Source: Bacteroidota bacterium (lineage in GTDB: Bacteria; Bacteroidota; JABWAT01). Taken from it: DNA of 42,660 bases. This document shows positions 17,581-25,205 of this stretch, piece by piece. The position numbers and the translations under genes were made by a program. The stretch lies in the NCBI GenBank assembly GCA_017303995.1, contig JAFLBE010000037.1, positions 1 to 42,660 on the forward strand, written 5' to 3'. Under the pieces are notes generated by a model. The model searched no databases. It worked only from the letters and a program-made list of their open reading frames with translations, and was not told the origin of the DNA. How positions within the stretch are numbered: position 1 is the stretch's first letter; every line of letters starts with the position of its first letter.

Positions 17581-18947
17581 ACTCCATGCATCATTTTTTG
17601 CAGGCGTTTTGAAAGCAGGAAGAGAATTCCGGCAGCGACGGCAGCAAAAATTACGAAAATGGTAAAGAAGTCAGATAAATTGTTGATTACAAATCCGAAA
17701 ATCTGAGGTTTAACCGCAAGTGCCGGATCAGGATACAACGCACTGAGCTGGCCGGCGGTAAAATTGGCAACCACGTTGGCCAGATACCAAACACCCATCA
17801 TCAGCGAGGCAAATTTGATCGGAGCCAGCTTGTTCACCATTGAAAGTCCGATCGGAGACAAACAGAGTTCGCCCATGGTATGAATCGTGTACAACCCGAG
17901 CAGCCACATCGGACTCACTTTTGCACCGGCATCTGCACCCTGAACACCACCCAGAATAAACACATAACCCAATGATACAAGCAAAATACCCATTGCCATT
18001 TTGGTTGGTGATGATGGTTCCCAGCCACGGTCGCCGAGTTTCAGCCAGAGCCAGGCAAAGAACGGAGCCAGAATCATAATCATAACCGGATTGATGGACT
18101 GGAAATAACTGGCAGGAATCGTCCAGCCGAGCAGAGACCGGTCGGTTTGTTCTTCAGCAAAAAACGTGAGTGAAATACCGGCCTGTTCAAACGCCGTCCA
18201 AAAAGCGATAACGAAAACTGCAAGAATAAAAATAACGGCAATTCTTTCATAGTCCTGTTTGGTGAGCTTCCGGTTGATTTCATCCAGATGAGCCTGTGAT
18301 CTTCCGGATGGCGCCATTCCGATTTGCTGACCGTCAGGTGTCACCAGATATTTATTCCGCAGAGACACAAACGTGATAATGCCGAGAACCATTCCCACAC
18401 CTGCAGAGAAAAATCCCCATTTAAAATCAGCAGGATTTCCGGTATCGCCCAGATAACCGCAAACAAGCGGAGAAAGCAAGGCGCCAAGATTCACGCCCAT
18501 GTAGAAAATCGTGTAAGCAGAATCTTTACGGCGGTCACCTGCAGGATAAAGAGAACCGACCATGGTTGAGATATTCGGTTTGAAAAATCCGTTCCCGAAA
18601 ATCAGAAAAACCAGCGCCATGAAAAACAATGGCCGCCCCAATTCAGGAACGTCATAAAACGAACCGGAGGCAAAAAGTGCAAACTGACCGATTGCCATTA
18701 AACTTCCGCCAACCACGATCGAACGGCGGTTTCCCCAGTACCGGTCGGCTATATAGCCGCCCAGAAGCGGAGTCAGATAAACCAGAGCCGTGTAGTAGCC
18801 ATAAATTTCAGAAGCAGCAGCCTTATCATAAAGAAGTGCGTTGATCATGAAGAGAGACAGAAGGGCTCTCATTCCATAATAACTGAACCGTTCCCACATT
18901 TCAGTGAAGAACAGTAGCCGTAAGCCAACCGGATGCTGCTTAAACAT
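17574..18947 (-). CDS. POT/PTR2 family proton-coupled peptide transporter (copy 2)
   Basis: A 457-aa paralogue of the neighbouring transporter. It has the canonical FFTEMWERFSYYGMRALL start (ExxERFxYY), GGYIADRYWGNRRS, FFKPNISTMVGSLY, FYMGVNLGALLSP and LSPIGLSMVNKLAP. AAAGGA precedes the ATG. It is shorter than copy 1 and closer to the canonical motif. Its terminator lies at its stop, so copy 1 is probably transcribed on its own. Confidence 0.94.
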   Translation of the reverse strand: MFKQHPVGLRLLFFTEMWERFSYYGMRALLSLFMINALLYDKAAASEIYGYYTALVYLTPLLGGYIADRYWGNRRSIVVGGSLMAIGQFALFASGSFYDVPELGRPLFFMALVFLIFGNGFFKPNISTMVGSLYPAGDRRKDSAYTIFYMGVNLGALLSPLVCGYLGDTGNPADFKWGFFSAGVGMVLGIITFVSLRNKYLVTPDGQQIGMAPSGRSQAHLDEINRKLTKQDYERIAVIFILAVFVIAFWTAFEQAGISLTFFAEEQTDRSLLGWTIPASYFQSINPVMIMILAPFFAWLWLKLGDRGWEPSSPTKMAMGILLVSLGYVFILGGVQGADAGAKVSPMWLLGLYTIHTMGELCLSPIGLSMVNKLAPIKFASLMMGVWYLANVVANFTAGQLSALYPDPALAVKPQIFGFVINNLSDFFTIFVIFAAVAAGILFLLSKRLQKMMHGVN

Positions 18948-19087
18948 GATGAATCCTTTTCATTTTCAGAGTATGAAAAAACATATTTTGGAAAAAAGAC
19001 TGATAAAAATAAGGAGTTGAAACGAGAATGGAAAGGTTTTCAGGAAATTACCGGAAATCCACAGGTGGATATCCGGTTAAATTTCAA

Positions 19088-20056
19088 TTAAACCGAAGGA
19101 TATTGCTGGTCAAACCACGTCATGAAAGAACGGATTCCGTCTTCGAGCTTTGTTTTTGGCTGATAGCCAAGCAGGTTTTGTGCCCGTGAAATGTCGGCAA
19201 AGGTAATATTGACATCACCCGGCTGCATGGGTTTACGGTCAATAACGGGCGTGATTCCCGAAACTTTTGCTATGGTTCCAATCAGATCGTTCAGAGAAAT
19301 GGGCGTGTTGTTTCCCAGATTGATGATATCATAAACACCGGAATTTGTTTCCACATAGCCGATTGCACGAACAATGCCGTCAACCGTATCTGCAACAAAG
19401 GTATAGTCCCGTGAAGTTGAACCGTCGCCAAAAACGGGAATAGGCCGGCCGGATTTCATCAGGTGGATGAATTTGTGGATGGCAAGATCGGGTCGCTGCC
19501 GTGGCCCGTAAACCGTGAAAAACCGGAGATTGAGAATATCCATTCCGTACAAATGATGAAAAGTATAGTTAATCAGTTCACAGGCTTTTTTCGTGAAAGC
19601 GTAGGGTGAAATCGGGTTTGAAACATCCATATCTTCCCGATATGGGGTTTCAGGCATATTTCCATAAACTGAAGAAGAAGAAGCGAAAACCAGTTTTTTC
19701 TTTCCGGCATCCCGCATCCGGTTCAGAATATTCTGGGTCGCCACAATGTTGGCATCAATATATCCGTTCGGATCCTGAATGGATGGACGTACACCGGCTT
19801 TTCCTGCAAGATGAATCACGACATCGACTTCATCAAGCGGAACCCGGCGAACCATTTGGTAATCGGATAAACTGATTTCAAAAAACTGGAATTGCGGATG
19901 GTTTCTGATGGCAGAGATATTGCGTTCTTTGATATTTCTCGGGTAGAACGGATCAAAGTTATCAACACCATAAACGGTGTGACCCGAAGCCAGAAGTTTT
20001 TCTGTGAGATGTGACCCGATGAATCCGGCACAACCGGTGACCAGATAAGTTGACAT
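19088..20056 (-). CDS. NAD-dependent nucleotide-sugar epimerase (UDP-glucuronate 4-epimerase-like)
   Basis: A 322-aa extended short-chain dehydrogenase. NAD-binding GCAGFIGSH (Gly8, Gly11, Gly14), catalytic YAFTK (Tyr152, Lys156), SSSSVYGN, the nucleotide-sugar loop FTVYGPRQRPD and GDGSTSRDYTFV are all present. The GKAGVRPSIQDP segment resembles UDP-glucuronate 4-epimerases more than GalE proper. AAGGA precedes the ATG. It likely supplies a cell-surface polysaccharide precursor; no other polysaccharide gene is adjacent. Confidence 0.9.
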   Translation of the reverse strand: MSTYLVTGCAGFIGSHLTEKLLASGHTVYGVDNFDPFYPRNIKERNISAIRNHPQFQFFEISLSDYQMVRRVPLDEVDVVIHLAGKAGVRPSIQDPNGYIDANIVATQNILNRMRDAGKKKLVFASSSSVYGNMPETPYREDMDVSNPISPYAFTKKACELINYTFHHLYGMDILNLRFFTVYGPRQRPDLAIHKFIHLMKSGRPIPVFGDGSTSRDYTFVADTVDGIVRAIGYVETNSGVYDIINLGNNTPISLNDLIGTIAKVSGITPVIDRKPMQPGDVNITFADISRAQNLLGYQPKTKLEDGIRSFMTWFDQQYPSV

Positions 20057-20120
20057 GCTTTAAGATTCCTTGCAAAAACTGAAAGTTCAGAAAATGTAAG
20101 GTTGGAAGCAAGTGAATACT

Positions 20121-20915
20121 TCAGCCCAGCAGTTCCTTAATCAGCATGATGAGCCCGATCACCAGAACAAACCATCCGAAAAAGAGTTTAAGTTTTGCTG
20201 AGTCTATTTTTCTGGAGAGCAAAGTACCCGGGAAAATTGCTGCCACAGGAATCAGACTGAAAGGAATCAAAAATGCCCAGTCAGGAGAAGAATGGAACAG
20301 ATCACCTGAAAAACCCATGAGAGAATTCAGGGTGATGATAACAAGTGACGTTCCGATGGCAGAACGGATGGGAAGTCCTGCAAGGAGAACCAAAACAGGG
20401 ATGATGATAAATCCGCCACCGGCACCAGCAAATCCGGTAACTATTCCAGTTCCAAATCCGATCAGCAAAATAAGCCCGCCATGAAACGGAGTTTCCTTTG
20501 ATGGATTTTCACCATCTTTTTGTCCGGATAAAATCATTGATAATGACGAAAAAATCATCAGAAGAGCGAAGAAAATCAGAATCAACCCACCTTTGGTGAG
20601 AATAAAAAAATCAGAGGTAAAAATGATATCAGGTAAAGCTGGAATTAAAAAAGAACGGGTGAGGTAAACTGAAAGCAAAGAAGGAAGGACAAAAAGCAAA
20701 GTGGTCTGAAATTTTATCGCCCCTTGCCTGAAATAGGAAATTGAGCCGGTAAAAGCAGTAATGCCAACAATGAATAAAGAATAGGAAGTGGCCGTAACCG
20801 GGTCAAAACCAAACAGGTAAACCAATACAGGCACAGTTAAAATCGAACCGCCGGCACCCATCAGGCCGAGGGTGAGTCCGATCAGAACAGCAGCAAAATA
20901 ACCTGCAATTTCCAT
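20121..20915 (-). CDS. TauE/SafE (TSUP) family permease (copy 1)
   Basis: A 264-aa membrane protein of the TauE/SafE anion-transporter family, linked to export of sulfite, sulfonates or related anions. Two similar halves are seen, each with a glycine-rich opening: GLTLGLMGAGGSILTVPVLVYLFG and GFGTGIVTGFAGAGGGFIIIPVLVLL, the internal repeat typical of the family. About eight membrane segments. The frame extends to a TTG at 20921; the ATG at 20915 is preferred. The gene lies 64 bp beyond the start of the epimerase gene on the same strand. A sulfur role fits the thiol-redox cluster downstream, but this is inference. Confidence 0.9.
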   Translation of the reverse strand: MEIAGYFAAVLIGLTLGLMGAGGSILTVPVLVYLFGFDPVTATSYSLFIVGITAFTGSISYFRQGAIKFQTTLLFVLPSLLSVYLTRSFLIPALPDIIFTSDFFILTKGGLILIFFALLMIFSSLSMILSGQKDGENPSKETPFHGGLILLIGFGTGIVTGFAGAGGGFIIIPVLVLLAGLPIRSAIGTSLVIITLNSLMGFSGDLFHSSPDWAFLIPFSLIPVAAIFPGTLLSRKIDSAKLKLFFGWFVLVIGLIMLIKELLG

Positions 20916-21036
20916 TTTCAACTTTCGGAAAGTTTTAAAAGTCGGTTAAAATTTACAAACCTGACTTTGAAACGAGTGGATAAATCGTGAACTTGATTTT
21001 CAGATTAGTTAGACCATTTTCCCGGAGATAAATGTC

Positions 21037-22017
21037 ATGCGAGCAATTCTTCAAACGACCTCTGGTTCTGCTGAAACTTTAAATATCGGCGAAACACCAG
21101 ATCCGGTCCCTGCACCAGGTGAACTTCTCGTTTCTGTAAAAGCTTTCGGACTCAACCGTGCCGACATTCAGCAACGGGAAGGCAAATATCCGGCTCCTTC
21201 TGGCGTAACTCCGATTCTGGGTTTGGAACTTTCTGGGGTTGTGATAAAAGTGGGAGAGCAAGTTAAACGCTTCAAGGCAGGTGATGAAGTTTTTGGATTG
21301 GTTAGCGGTGGTGCTTACGCAGAACTGGTTTGTCTGGATGAACGGATGGCCATCAAAAAGCCAAAAGAAATGTCGCATGAAACAGCTGCAGCTATTCCTG
21401 AAATGATGATGACGGCGTGGCTGAATCTGATGGATTTAGGTAACATCCGTGATCATGGTTCCGTGCTGATTCATGCCGGGGCAAGCGGAGTCGGCTCTGC
21501 TGCTATTCAGCTTGCCAAACATTACGGCTGTAAAGTTTTTACAACCGTCGGCTCTGCGGAAAAGGCAGATTTTTGCCGGAGTTTGGGTGCTGATGTGGTT
21601 ATAAACTACAAAACAGAACCTGACTTCAAGGCTGTTGTCAAGCAATATACTTCCGGAAAAGGTGTTGATGTGATTCTGGATTGCATCGGAGCTTCTTATC
21701 TGGAAGGAAATATTTCCTCCTGCCGTCAGGACGGAAAAATTATCATGATCGGCTTATTGGGCGGATCGGAAGGGAAACTGAACCTGGGGCATCTTCTCGT
21801 AAAACGGATTCAGTTGATCGGATCCACCCTTCGTTCACAACCGATTGAAGTCAGATCCCGGCTGACCGATTCTCTGAAGACACACGTTCTCCCCGAAATC
21901 ACCTCAGGGCGGATTAAAGTTCACATTGACAAGGTTTTTTCCTTCGATCAGGTTAAAGAAGCTCATCTGTACCTCGAAGAAAACAAAAACAAAGGCAAAA
22001 TTGTGGTTAAAATGTAG
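21037..22017 (+). CDS. NAD(P)H-quinone oxidoreductase, zinc-free MDR family (PIG3-like)
   Basis: A 326-aa medium-chain reductase. The N-terminal catalytic domain shows FGLNRADIQQREGKYP and PILGLELSGVV, typical of the PIG3/TP53I3 quinone reductases, and lacks the zinc-binding cysteine set of alcohol dehydrogenases. The Rossmann segment is IHAGASGVGSAAIQLAK, with VGSAEKADFCRSLGAD next. GGAG is 11 bp upstream of the ATG. It reduces quinones or quinone-like electrophiles with NADPH. A palindrome overlaps the stop codon and separates it from the thioredoxin cluster. Confidence 0.93.
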   Translation: MRAILQTTSGSAETLNIGETPDPVPAPGELLVSVKAFGLNRADIQQREGKYPAPSGVTPILGLELSGVVIKVGEQVKRFKAGDEVFGLVSGGAYAELVCLDERMAIKKPKEMSHETAAAIPEMMMTAWLNLMDLGNIRDHGSVLIHAGASGVGSAAIQLAKHYGCKVFTTVGSAEKADFCRSLGADVVINYKTEPDFKAVVKQYTSGKGVDVILDCIGASYLEGNISSCRQDGKIIMIGLLGGSEGKLNLGHLLVKRIQLIGSTLRSQPIEVRSRLTDSLKTHVLPEITSGRIKVHIDKVFSFDQVKEAHLYLEENKNKGKIVVKM

Positions 22018-22042
22018 AGACAGGGCATTGCCCTGTCTCTAC
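22014..22042 (+). terminator. Palindrome overlapping the quinone reductase stop codon
   Basis: GTAGAGACAGGGC and its exact complement form a hairpin with almost no loop, followed by ATTATTTT. A partial second copy (GGCATTGCCTTGTCTCTACA) lies at 22051-22070, so this is also a repeated element. Terminator activity is likely. Confidence 0.7.
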
Positions 22043-22152
22043 ATTATTTTGGCATTGCCTTGTCTCTACAGATCATCATTTCTTCCCTCCTCTGACACTT
22101 TCTGCCAGCCCCATCATCCAATCTCCGAAAAAAATAAATAACGGAGACCTCA

Positions 22153-22500
22153 ATGACCGACTCAAAAGTTCTGATTTTTACTGACGAAAACGTAGCTGAT
22201 ATTATCAATGCAAATCCTGAAAAACCCATTCTGGTTGATTTCTGGGCACCCTGGTGTGGCCCTTGCCGGATGCAGGGTCCGATTATTGAAGATCTTGCAG
22301 CAAAAGCGGGTGACGATGTGATTGTTGCAAAGTGTAATGTGGATGAAAATCCGGCAATCTCAGGTCACCTTCAGATCAGAAGCATTCCGACCCTGATGAT
22401 TATCAAGAAAAGCACAGTTGTGGAGTACATGGTTGGCGTTCAGGATGCAAAATCCCTCGCTGAAAAACTCGAAAAACACAAAACCTCGGCAGTTGCCTGA
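22153..22500 (+). CDS. Thioredoxin
   Basis: A 115-aa thioredoxin with the canonical WAPWCGPC active site (Cys35, Cys38), the cis-proline context SIPTLM and a normal thioredoxin length. It reduces protein disulfides in the cytoplasm. GGAG lies 9 bp before the ATG. The stop codon overlaps the ATG of the next gene by one base (TGATG), so it heads a translationally coupled group with the membrane thioredoxin and DUF302 genes. It is probably one of several thioredoxins in the genome. Confidence 0.95.
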   Translation: MTDSKVLIFTDENVADIINANPEKPILVDFWAPWCGPCRMQGPIIEDLAAKAGDDVIVAKCNVDENPAISGHLQIRSIPTLMIIKKSTVVEYMVGVQDAKSLAEKLEKHKTSAVA

Positions 22501-22922
22501 TGACCTGGTGGGGATTTCTGCTGATTGCTGGCTTTGTTGGCTTTTTTGTTTACCCCTGGGTTCAGGCAAAACGACAAAAGGGGAAACAAATCCCCGCTGA
22601 TCTTGCAACAGAACTGGATTCCAAGTCTTTAAATCCTGGGATTTTGTATTTTTATGGAAAGAACTGTGCACCCTGCCGGACGATGGCGCCCAGAATAAAA
22701 AATCTGGAGTCGAAGGGTTTTTCAGTCAAGTCAGTTGCCATAGAAGATATCGGACCCAAAATCATGAAAATGGGGATCATGAGTACGCCCACAACTCTGA
22801 TTGTGAAAAACAATCAGATTCTGGAAATCATGATCGGACTCAAAGACGAATCTGATCTGGAAACCCGGCTGAAAGCTGCCAGTTTACAACCATTAACCAG
22901 TATAAAACCAGGAAAATCATGA
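22500..22922 (+). CDS. Membrane-anchored thioredoxin-like protein
   Basis: A 140-aa protein. Residues 3-20 form a single membrane segment. The thioredoxin-like domain carries CAPC (Cys56, Cys59) in YFYGKNCAPCRTMAP and a cis-proline context MSTPTTLIV. Its start overlaps the stop of the upstream thioredoxin and its stop overlaps the DUF302 start (ATGA). The basic residues after the segment (QAKRQKGK) suggest, by the positive-inside rule, that the domain faces the cytoplasm. It may act as a membrane redox relay. Confidence 0.85.
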   Translation: MTWWGFLLIAGFVGFFVYPWVQAKRQKGKQIPADLATELDSKSLNPGILYFYGKNCAPCRTMAPRIKNLESKGFSVKSVAIEDIGPKIMKMGIMSTPTTLIVKNNQILEIMIGLKDESDLETRLKAASLQPLTSIKPGKS

Positions 22923-23311
22923 CCCAGTCAATCAAATTTGAAAAAACCCTGAACATTCCCTTTTCAGAAGTTATTGAGAAAACCACAGAAGCTTTAAAGT
23001 TGAATGGTTTCGGTGTTTTAACCAGCATCGATTTTCAAAAAACAATGAAAGAGAAACTTGGAAAATCCTATCTGAACTATCAGATTTTAGGAGCTTGTAA
23101 TCCCGCTTTTGCTGATCAAGCCATGCAAAGAACAACTGATGTTGGGTTATTTATTCCCTGCAATGTGACCGTAAGAGAAAATGCAGATTTGTCAGTTACC
23201 GTTTCAGCAGTTAATCCGGTAGCTATGTTGGCGGCAATTGGTGATTCCGGTTTAACCGATCTTGCTTCTGAAGTGGGAAAAAAATTACAGGCAGCGATAG
23301 AAAGCGTTTAA
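22919..23311 (+). CDS. DUF302 domain protein
   Basis: A 130-aa DUF302 protein. Evidence: the opening KTLNIPFSEVIEKTTEALKL, FGVLTSIDFQKTMKEKLG, the YQILGACNPAFADQAM motif with its conserved Cys-Asn-Pro, then the IPCNVTV segment. Family function is unknown; members are often found next to thiol-redox or sulfur genes, as here. Four-base overlap with the upstream thioredoxin-like gene indicates coupling. No signal peptide. Confidence 0.9.
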   Translation: MTQSIKFEKTLNIPFSEVIEKTTEALKLNGFGVLTSIDFQKTMKEKLGKSYLNYQILGACNPAFADQAMQRTTDVGLFIPCNVTVRENADLSVTVSAVNPVAMLAAIGDSGLTDLASEVGKKLQAAIESV

Positions 23312-23428
23312 GAATTTTGATTGTATTGGAAGGTAGAAATCTCTTTGGAAATCAAAATCACCAAATTTCAAAAACTTTGCGACTTAGCGTCTTTGGGGTT
23401 TCTTTAGTATTTAAAAAAGGACTTAAAA

Positions 23429-23689
23429 ATGCCAATTTATGAATTCAAATGTGAAGAGTGCGGAACAGAATCCGAAGTCTTTTTCAAATCAATCAGTGCC
23501 GGTCAGGAATCACAAACCTGTGATCATTGCGGAAGTAAACACGTAGTTAGAAAGTTCTCACTTGCCGGTGTTTCAATGGGCGGATCTTCACAAGGCTCAA
23601 CGTCGTCACCTTCGCCAATTTCATCGTTTTCTGACAAAAGCAGTGGTGGCCATGGTTGTGCCGGCGGAATGTGTGGTTGTGCATCATGA
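23429..23689 (+). CDS. FmdB-type zinc ribbon protein
   Basis: An 86-aa protein with the FmdB/CxxC regulatory signature: MPIYEFKCEECG, then CDHCG, giving a four-cysteine zinc ribbon (Cys8, Cys11, Cys31, Cys34), followed by a Ser/Gly-rich linker and a Cys/Gly-rich end (CAGGMCGCAS). AAGGA precedes the ATG. The stop overlaps the next start by 4 bp. Function of the family is poorly defined; the extra C-terminal cysteines could bind metal. Confidence 0.88.
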   Translation: MPIYEFKCEECGTESEVFFKSISAGQESQTCDHCGSKHVVRKFSLAGVSMGGSSQGSTSSPSPISSFSDKSSGGHGCAGGMCGCAS

Positions 23690-23856
23690 CCATTCTGATC
23701 GTCCTGCTTTACGGAATTGTGGGTGCCGGGCTTGGTCTTCTGGTTTCCCGTCTGGTAACCAAAGCCATGCCGGGCGGCTCATGCCCCATTCTCTGCAATC
23801 CAAAAATCAGTGCAGGCTATTTTGCCCTCATGGGTATGCTCATGGCCGGAAACTGA
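23686..23856 (+). CDS. Small membrane protein, DUF6132-like
   Basis: A 56-aa protein starting at the ATG that overlaps the FmdB stop (ATGA). It has a membrane segment LIVLLYGIVGAGLGLLVSRLV, then GGSCPILCNPKISAGYFALMGMLMAG. The CPI-x-x-NP motif between two hydrophobic segments matches what I recall of the small DUF6132 proteins; that name is from memory and unchecked. A longer frame from 23656 exists but would overlap FmdB more and adds nothing family-like. Confidence 0.7.
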   Translation: MTILIVLLYGIVGAGLGLLVSRLVTKAMPGGSCPILCNPKISAGYFALMGMLMAGN

Positions 23857-23921
23857 CCTTATTGACCATCATCTTTTTCTTTTTAACCAAATCTGTTTAT
23901 CAAATATAAAATGGAGTTTCT

Positions 23922-24278
23922 ATGTCTTTTGCTTATATCGTAATCGCACTCATTCTTGTTTTTATCGTTTACAAATACTTTCAGGGCCGGAACCTTCCTT
24001 CCATTTCAGTTAAAGAAGCCAAAGAAATTCTAAAGGCAAAGTCAGCTCTTTTTCTGGATGTAAGAACACCCGGTGAATGGAATGAAGGACATGTCAGCGG
24101 TGCCCTCCATATTCCGCTTCAGGAACTCTCCGGCCGGATTTCCGAACTTGAAAAACATAAAAACCGTGACATCATTGTTTATTGCCGCTCAGGAAACCGC
24201 AGTTCGTCCGCTTCCCAAATCCTTCTGAAAAAAGGATTTAAAGTTAAAAACATGACCGGCGGATTTATGAGCTGGTGA
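23922..24278 (+). CDS. Membrane-anchored rhodanese-like protein
   Basis: A 118-aa sulfurtransferase-type protein. Residues 4-18 form a membrane segment. The single rhodanese domain has LFLDVRTPGEWNEGHVSGALHIP and the catalytic loop CRSGNRS with Cys88, which accepts the persulfide sulfur. GGAG precedes the ATG. It closes the cluster of thioredoxins, DUF302 and zinc ribbon on this strand, supporting a role in persulfide or sulfur handling at the membrane. Confidence 0.93.
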   Translation: MSFAYIVIALILVFIVYKYFQGRNLPSISVKEAKEILKAKSALFLDVRTPGEWNEGHVSGALHIPLQELSGRISELEKHKNRDIIVYCRSGNRSSSASQILLKKGFKVKNMTGGFMSW

Positions 24279-24281
24279 AAA

Positions 24282-24316
24282 CCAGTGAATGGTGGTCAGT
24301 GGTAGGTGGTACGTGT
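24282..24316. repeat. Degenerate 7-bp tandem repeat (TNNGTGG type)
   Basis: Five heptamers: CCAGTGA, ATGGTGG, TCAGTGG, TAGGTGG, TACGTGT, directly after the rhodanese stop. Confidence 0.65.
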
Positions 24317-24360
24317 TAAATGGGGGAGCAGGAATTCAAATGGAGAATTCCCCCCATACA

Positions 24361-24685
24361 GCACCGGGGGTGCGATCAATTGGTAGAAACCAAATCCACA
24401 AGAATATCATCCAGCACCGGGGGTGCGACCAATTTCAGGAAAACCAAAACCCACAGAATTCCACGTAGCACCAGCGGTGCGACCTCTTGGTAGAAAAAAC
24501 ACCCGTGAAAATTCCAAGCTCCGTAGGAGTGACCTTCCCCCAATATTTATTCGACTCAGGTCACCCCTAACGGGGCTCAATTTCGCTTTTTATTCCGATT
24601 TCTACCATGAGGCCGCTCCCACGGGAGCTACTGTCAGATACAGATTTCCTGAAATTTCAAACAACTTGGGTGTACAACCTTCCTG
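24361..24685. repeat. Hairpin repeat array, copy A
   Basis: Roughly 50-bp units, each opening with a GC-rich palindrome and a conserved tail (GYGACC..TTGGTAGAAA). Units begin at about 24360 (GCACCGGGGGTGC), 24413 (same), 24467 (GCACCAGCGGTGC) and 24517 (GCTCCGTAGGAGT). They are followed by two inverted units whose palindromes are CACCCCTAACGGGGCT (about 24562-24577) and CCGCTCCCACGGGAGCT (24613-24629). The reading frames across it look spurious. With copy B it fills the 927-bp gap between the rhodanese and kinase genes. Confidence 0.93.
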
Positions 24686-24768
24686 TTAATTTTTAAACCG
24701 AGATTTTCCACTTAGCACCAACACTCCAACTTTTTGGTGAAAATTAAAAGCCCGGATTCCCCCAAACA

Positions 24769-25117
24769 GCACCGGGGGTGCGATCAATTGGTAGAAACCA
24801 AATCCACAGGAATATCATCCAGCACCGGGGGTGCGACCAATTTCAGGAAAACCAAAACCCACAGAATTCCACGTAGCACCAGCGGTGCGACCTCTTGGTA
24901 GAAAAATCACATCCCCGACGATTCCTAGCTCCGTAGGAGTGCCCTTCCCATCAGGTTATTTCAACACTACCCCAATAGTTATTCGATTCAGGTCACCCCT
25001 AACGGGGCTCAATTTCGCTTTTTATTCCGATTTCTACCATGAGGCCGCTCCCACGGGAGCTACGTTCAAATCCAGAATTCCGGAAATTTCAAACAACTTG
25101 GGTGTACAACCTTCCTT
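24769..25117. repeat. Hairpin repeat array, copy B
   Basis: Near-identical second copy of the array, offset 408 bp for the first three units and 432 bp for the inverted units because of a small insertion near 24940-24965. The unit order and the terminal GAAATTTCAAACAACTTGGG segment are the same, so it arose by duplication of the whole array. Confidence 0.93.
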
Positions 25118-25205
25118 TTGATTTTAAATCCTAGATTTTCCCGTGAATTAAAATAAAAAAATAAAAACGGAACTAAACTTGCGTTTACTCTGTATTTTAG
25201 CATCT

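Noticed and set aside
24361-25117. CRISPR array
   Set aside because: Units are contiguous with changing palindromes, partly inverted, with no unique spacers and no cas genes.
24423-25121. Two similar frames of 88 and 96 codons in the hairpin arrays
   Set aside because: They start at GTG inside palindromes, lie across structured repeats, and their similarity is explained by duplication of the array.
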